Both the position numbers and the translations under genes were made by a program. From positions 248,001-312,000 of the forward strand of contig NZ_BKDJ01000001.1 of the NCBI RefSeq assembly GCF_008580665.1: a stretch of 64,000 nucleotides of DNA, written 5' to 3'. Positions within the stretch are counted from its first letter, which is position 1. Each line of letters begins with the position of its first letter. Shown here piece after piece: positions 61,348 to 64,000 of this stretch. The notes under the pieces are model-generated. The model worked only from the letters and a program-made list of their open reading frames with translations. It was not told the DNA's origin and did not search any database. This DNA comes from Zafaria cholistanensis. Lineage in GTDB: Bacteria > Actinomycetota > Actinomycetes > Actinomycetales > Micrococcaceae.

Positions 61348-62904
61348 CTACTCGCCTTCGGCGGCGTAGATTCCGCGCATCCAGGACTCGACCTCCTCCG
61401 GGCTGCGCGGCAGCGCGGAGGTGAGGTTTTCGCAGCCGTGCGCGGTGATCAGGACGTCGTCCTCGATGCGCACCCCGATACCCCGGTACTCCTCGGGCAC
61501 GGCGAGGTCCTCGGCCTTGAAGTACAGGCCGGGCTCGATCGTGAAGACCATGCCCTCCTCCAGCACGCCGTCCAGGTACAGGTCGCGCTTGGCCTGCGCG
61601 CAGTCGTGCACGTCCAGCCCCAGGTGGTGGCTGGTGCCGTGGGGCATCCAGCGGCGGTGGTGCTGGCCGTCCTCGGAGAGGGCCTCCTCGAGGGAAACCG
61701 GCAGCAGGCCCCACTCGTCCAGGCGCCGGGCAAGGACCTCGACGGCGGCCTTGTGCAGGTCGCGGAACCGGTTGCCCGGCTTGGCCACGGCGAACGCCGC
61801 ATCCGCCGCGTCCAGCACGGCCTGGTAGATCCGGCGCTGGACGTCGCTGAACCCGCCGCTGATCGGCAGGGTGCGCGTGACGTCGGCGGTGTAGAGCGAA
61901 TCGGCCTCCACGCCGGCATCGAGCAGCAGCAGCTCGCCCGGCACCACGGCTCCGTTATTGCGGATCCAGTGCAGCACGGTGGCGTTGTTGCCCGCCGCGG
62001 CGATGGTGTCGTAACCGAGGTCGTTGCCCTCCTCACGGGCCCGGGCGAAGAACGCGCCCTCGACCACGCGCTCGCCGCGGTCGTGGGCAATGGCGCGGGG
62101 GAGGGCCTTGACCACGTCATGGAAGCCGCGGACGGTCGCGGCCACAGACAGGCGCATCTGTTCAATCTCCCACGCGTCCTTGACCAGGCGCAGCTCGGAG
62201 AGGGCCTCGGCCAGCTCGCCGTCCAAGCCGTCGGAGAGTTCCAGGTCCACGCCGGTGTTGATGCGGGAGGTGTCCACGAGGGCGTCGCAGTTCAGGTCGA
62301 CGTCGCGGACCAGGCGGATGCGCAGGCCGCCGAATTCCACGGCCCCGGCGTCCTTGGTGATCGCGACCTCAAGCGCGTTCAGGTCCGCGGTGCGGAGGCC
62401 GAGGCGGGCGTTGAGCTCGGCCAGGGTGGGGCGGGCGCCAATCCAGAACTCGCCGTTGCGGGCGTTGGCGTAGAACTCCTCGGAGTCGCGTCCGGCCATC
62501 GGGTGGAAATAGAGGGTGGCCTCGTGGTGGCCTCCGTCGTCGCCGGCCCCCGGATCGGTCGGTTCCAGGACCAGCACCGCCTCGGGCTCGTGGTCCAGCC
62601 CCAGGCCGGTCAGGTGCGCGAACGCCGAATGCGGGCGGAAGCGGTAGTCGGTGTCGTTGGAACGGACCTTCAGCGGTCCGGCCGGGACCACCAGGCGCTC
62701 GCCGGGGAACCGCTCCGAAAGCGCGCGGCGGCGGCGGGCCGCGTAGGGGGCCACCGCGTCCAGCGCCGGGGCCTGCGTGGGGGCCTGGGCCCAGTGGGAC
62801 GCCATGAAGTCCTTGAAGGCCTTGGACGTCGGCTTTTGGGACCGGTTGTTGACGCGGTCCTCGAGGGGCTGCCCGCTGCCGGGGGTGTCAGTGTGTTCGC
62901 TCAT
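61348..62904 (-). CDS. pepP: Aminopeptidase P family protein (M24)
   Basis: A 518-residue Xaa-Pro aminopeptidase of the M24 pita-bread fold, which cuts an N-terminal residue next to proline. The AMP N-terminal domain (RFPGERLVVPAGPLKVRSND) is followed by the metal site: LLLDAGVEADSLYTADVTRT with two Asp, the first His in MPHGTSHHLGLDVHD, Glu in FTIEPGLYF and Glu in VRIEDDVLIT. ATG 62904 has GGAGG upstream; GTG 62907 is possible. The N-terminal ~25 residues are a polar extension. A bidirectional terminator lies just after its stop. Confidence 0.94.
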   Translation of the reverse strand: MSEHTDTPGSGQPLEDRVNNRSQKPTSKAFKDFMASHWAQAPTQAPALDAVAPYAARRRRALSERFPGERLVVPAGPLKVRSNDTDYRFRPHSAFAHLTGLGLDHEPEAVLVLEPTDPGAGDDGGHHEATLYFHPMAGRDSEEFYANARNGEFWIGARPTLAELNARLGLRTADLNALEVAITKDAGAVEFGGLRIRLVRDVDLNCDALVDTSRINTGVDLELSDGLDGELAEALSELRLVKDAWEIEQMRLSVAATVRGFHDVVKALPRAIAHDRGERVVEGAFFARAREEGNDLGYDTIAAAGNNATVLHWIRNNGAVVPGELLLLDAGVEADSLYTADVTRTLPISGGFSDVQRRIYQAVLDAADAAFAVAKPGNRFRDLHKAAVEVLARRLDEWGLLPVSLEEALSEDGQHHRRWMPHGTSHHLGLDVHDCAQAKRDLYLDGVLEEGMVFTIEPGLYFKAEDLAVPEEYRGIGVRIEDDVLITAHGCENLTSALPRSPEEVESWMRGIYAAEGE

Positions 62905-63046
62905 CACCCCTCCATTCTCGCAGAGGCGGCCTCGGGGTCCATGGGCTTTCCGCCAGGGGCACCGCGGCGTGCCCCTGCGGGACGGGCGCCAGCGACGCCC
63001 GTCCCGGCCGCCCAGAGGGCCGCACCGGCCCCCGGCTGCGCCCCGA

Positions 63047-63085
63047 CCGTTACGCCCGCCCGTTACGCCCGCCTATTACGCTTAG
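63047..63085 (+). repeat. 13-bp tandem repeat overlapping the PHP gene promoter
   Basis: CCGTTACGCCCGC occurs at 63047 and 63060. A diverged third copy (63073-63085) contains the TACGCT box. Confidence 0.8.
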
Positions 63086-63089
63086 GCAA
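63077..63089 (+). promoter_or_regulatory. Leaderless -10 box of PHP gene
   Basis: TACGCT at 63077-63082, six bases, then ATG 63089. Confidence 0.55.
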
Positions 63090-63946
63090 TGCGGATCGAT
63101 CTCCACACCCACTCGCACGTCTCGGACGGGACCGAGCCCCCGGCCGGCGTCGTCGCCTCGGCCAAGGCTGCCGGGCTGGACGTCCTGGCACTGACCGACC
63201 ACGACCAGACGGCCGGATGGGCCGAGGCGGCCTGCGCGGCCGGGGAGGTCGGGATGGGGCTGGTTCCCGGCATCGAGATTTCCTGCAAGACCGCCGAGGG
63301 CATCAGCGTTCACCTGCTGGGGTACCTGCACGATCCCACGCACCCGGGGCTGCTGGAGGAGATCAACAAGGCCCGCGACGCGCGCGTGCACCGGGCCCGC
63401 AGAATGGTCGCGCTGCTCTCCGAGGACTACCCGGTGGACTGGGACCTGGTCAGCCGGCACGCGGTGCCCGGGGCGACGATCGGCCGGCCCCACATCGCCG
63501 ACGCGCTGGTGACCGCCGGCGTGGTCTCCACCCGCTCCGAGGCGTTCGCCAGCGTGCTCACCGCCCGCTCGCGCTACTACGTGAGCCACTACGCCGTGGA
63601 TCCGGTCGCGGCCGTCAAGCTGGTCCGCGACGCCGGCGGGGTGCCCGTGTTCGCGCACCCGGTGGCCTCCGAGCGCGGCCGCGTCGTGGGGCCGGAGACG
63701 TTCGAGGCCATGATTGGGGCGGGCCTGCTGGGGGTGGAGGTGGACCACCGCGACAACCCCGCGGCGGGCCGGGACTACCTGCGCCGGCTGGCCGCCGAGC
63801 GCGGGCTGATCGTCACCGGATCCAGCGACTACCACGGCACCGGCAAACCCAACCGGCTGGGGGAGAACACCACCTCGCCGGAGATGCTGGCCCGGATCCT
63901 TGAGGCGGGCACCGGCTCGGCGCCGGTGAACATGCCCGCGCTGTAG
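63089..63946 (+). CDS. PHP-domain phosphoesterase
   Basis: A 285-residue PHP-family metal phosphoesterase. The first motif is IDLHTHSHVSDG (residues 3-14, His-His-Asp), followed by LALTDHDQTAGW, then PGIEISCK, PVFAHPVAS and GSSDYHGTGK with further metal His and Asp residues. Members of this actinobacterial group are thought to act on nucleotides (3',5'-bisphosphate or oligoribonucleotide type); the substrate here is not certain. The gene begins with no leader. After its stop only 54 bases of non-coding sequence remain to the window end. Confidence 0.93.
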   Translation: MRIDLHTHSHVSDGTEPPAGVVASAKAAGLDVLALTDHDQTAGWAEAACAAGEVGMGLVPGIEISCKTAEGISVHLLGYLHDPTHPGLLEEINKARDARVHRARRMVALLSEDYPVDWDLVSRHAVPGATIGRPHIADALVTAGVVSTRSEAFASVLTARSRYYVSHYAVDPVAAVKLVRDAGGVPVFAHPVASERGRVVGPETFEAMIGAGLLGVEVDHRDNPAAGRDYLRRLAAERGLIVTGSSDYHGTGKPNRLGENTTSPEMLARILEAGTGSAPVNMPAL

Positions 63947-64000
63947 GACGGCAGCCCGGGACGGCGTCCGGGCCGGGAAGCCGGCCGGTTCAGCGTTCCA

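Overview
The window is chromosomal DNA of a high-GC actinobacterium, most likely a member of the Micrococcaceae (Arthrobacter-like). This rests on the GC-rich third codon positions, frequent GTG starts, the gluABCD-type glutamate transporter, and the succinylase-type lysine genes dapC/dapD/dapE. It also rests on gene order shared with other Actinobacteria (methyltransferase - sigE - rseA - tatB - mrp) and on many genes that start 6-8 bases after a TANNNT box with no Shine-Dalgarno site (leaderless expression). I see no rRNA, tRNA, insertion sequence, prophage or CRISPR array. Sixty-one protein genes are supported, the first cut by the left edge.

Layout. 1-4171: cytochrome oxidase assembly (SURF1), two membrane proteins and guaA. 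4334-8491: a very large helicase-like protein whose ATPase motifs are eroded. 8518-13575: SAF-domain, FmdB and folate cyclo-ligase genes on the minus strand, then an acetyltransferase, a membrane protein and a phosphotransferase on plus. 13669-18929: a two-component system (sensor, regulator, membrane-anchored acidic protein) facing a secreted Ala/Thr-rich protein, then a large TPR protein. 19024-23510: Lrp regulator, NUDIX hydrolase, orphan binding lipoprotein, aminotransferase and polyphosphate kinase. 23555-27628: xseB-xseA, ispH and ychF. 27784-29816: a three-gene actinobacterial cluster (histidine phosphatase, DUF3090, SCO1664-like). 30151-36395: a complete peptide ABC transporter operon. 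36454-41574: SGNH hydrolase, typA, a small membrane protein and an MFS exporter with a long operator-like inverted repeat. 41625-48808: fdxA, dapC, gltA, a transglycosylase-like gene, dapD and dapE. 48846-52179: gluABCD. 52295-60059: LOG protein, DivIVA-like protein, DUF3117, then the envelope-stress block (methyltransferase, sigE, rseA, tatB, mrp, DUF1003, MgtE-N/CBS). 60224-63946: general stress protein, aminopeptidase P and a PHP phosphoesterase.

How the parts work together. The lysine/peptidoglycan precursor genes dapC, dapD and dapE sit with a cell-wall-lytic-like gene that overlaps dapD. The sigE/rseA pair is followed by the Tat component tatB, but no htrA protease lies between them. 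The glutamate and peptide transporters are complete and each is arranged as one coupled operon.

The most unusual things seen are: (1) a 1385-residue helicase-like protein next to guaA with Walker A Lys changed to Gln and the Walker B Glu changed to Ala; (2) at least sixteen short tandem-repeat arrays (period 13-18 bp) at gene ends, linkers and intergenic regions, some overlapping promoters or stop codons; (3) two mutually exclusive long hairpins between convergent genes at 61271-61338; (4) sixteen probable leaderless promoters; (5) a DppB-type permease carrying an extra ~180-residue membrane insert. Everything here was read by eye. No database search or folding program was run.
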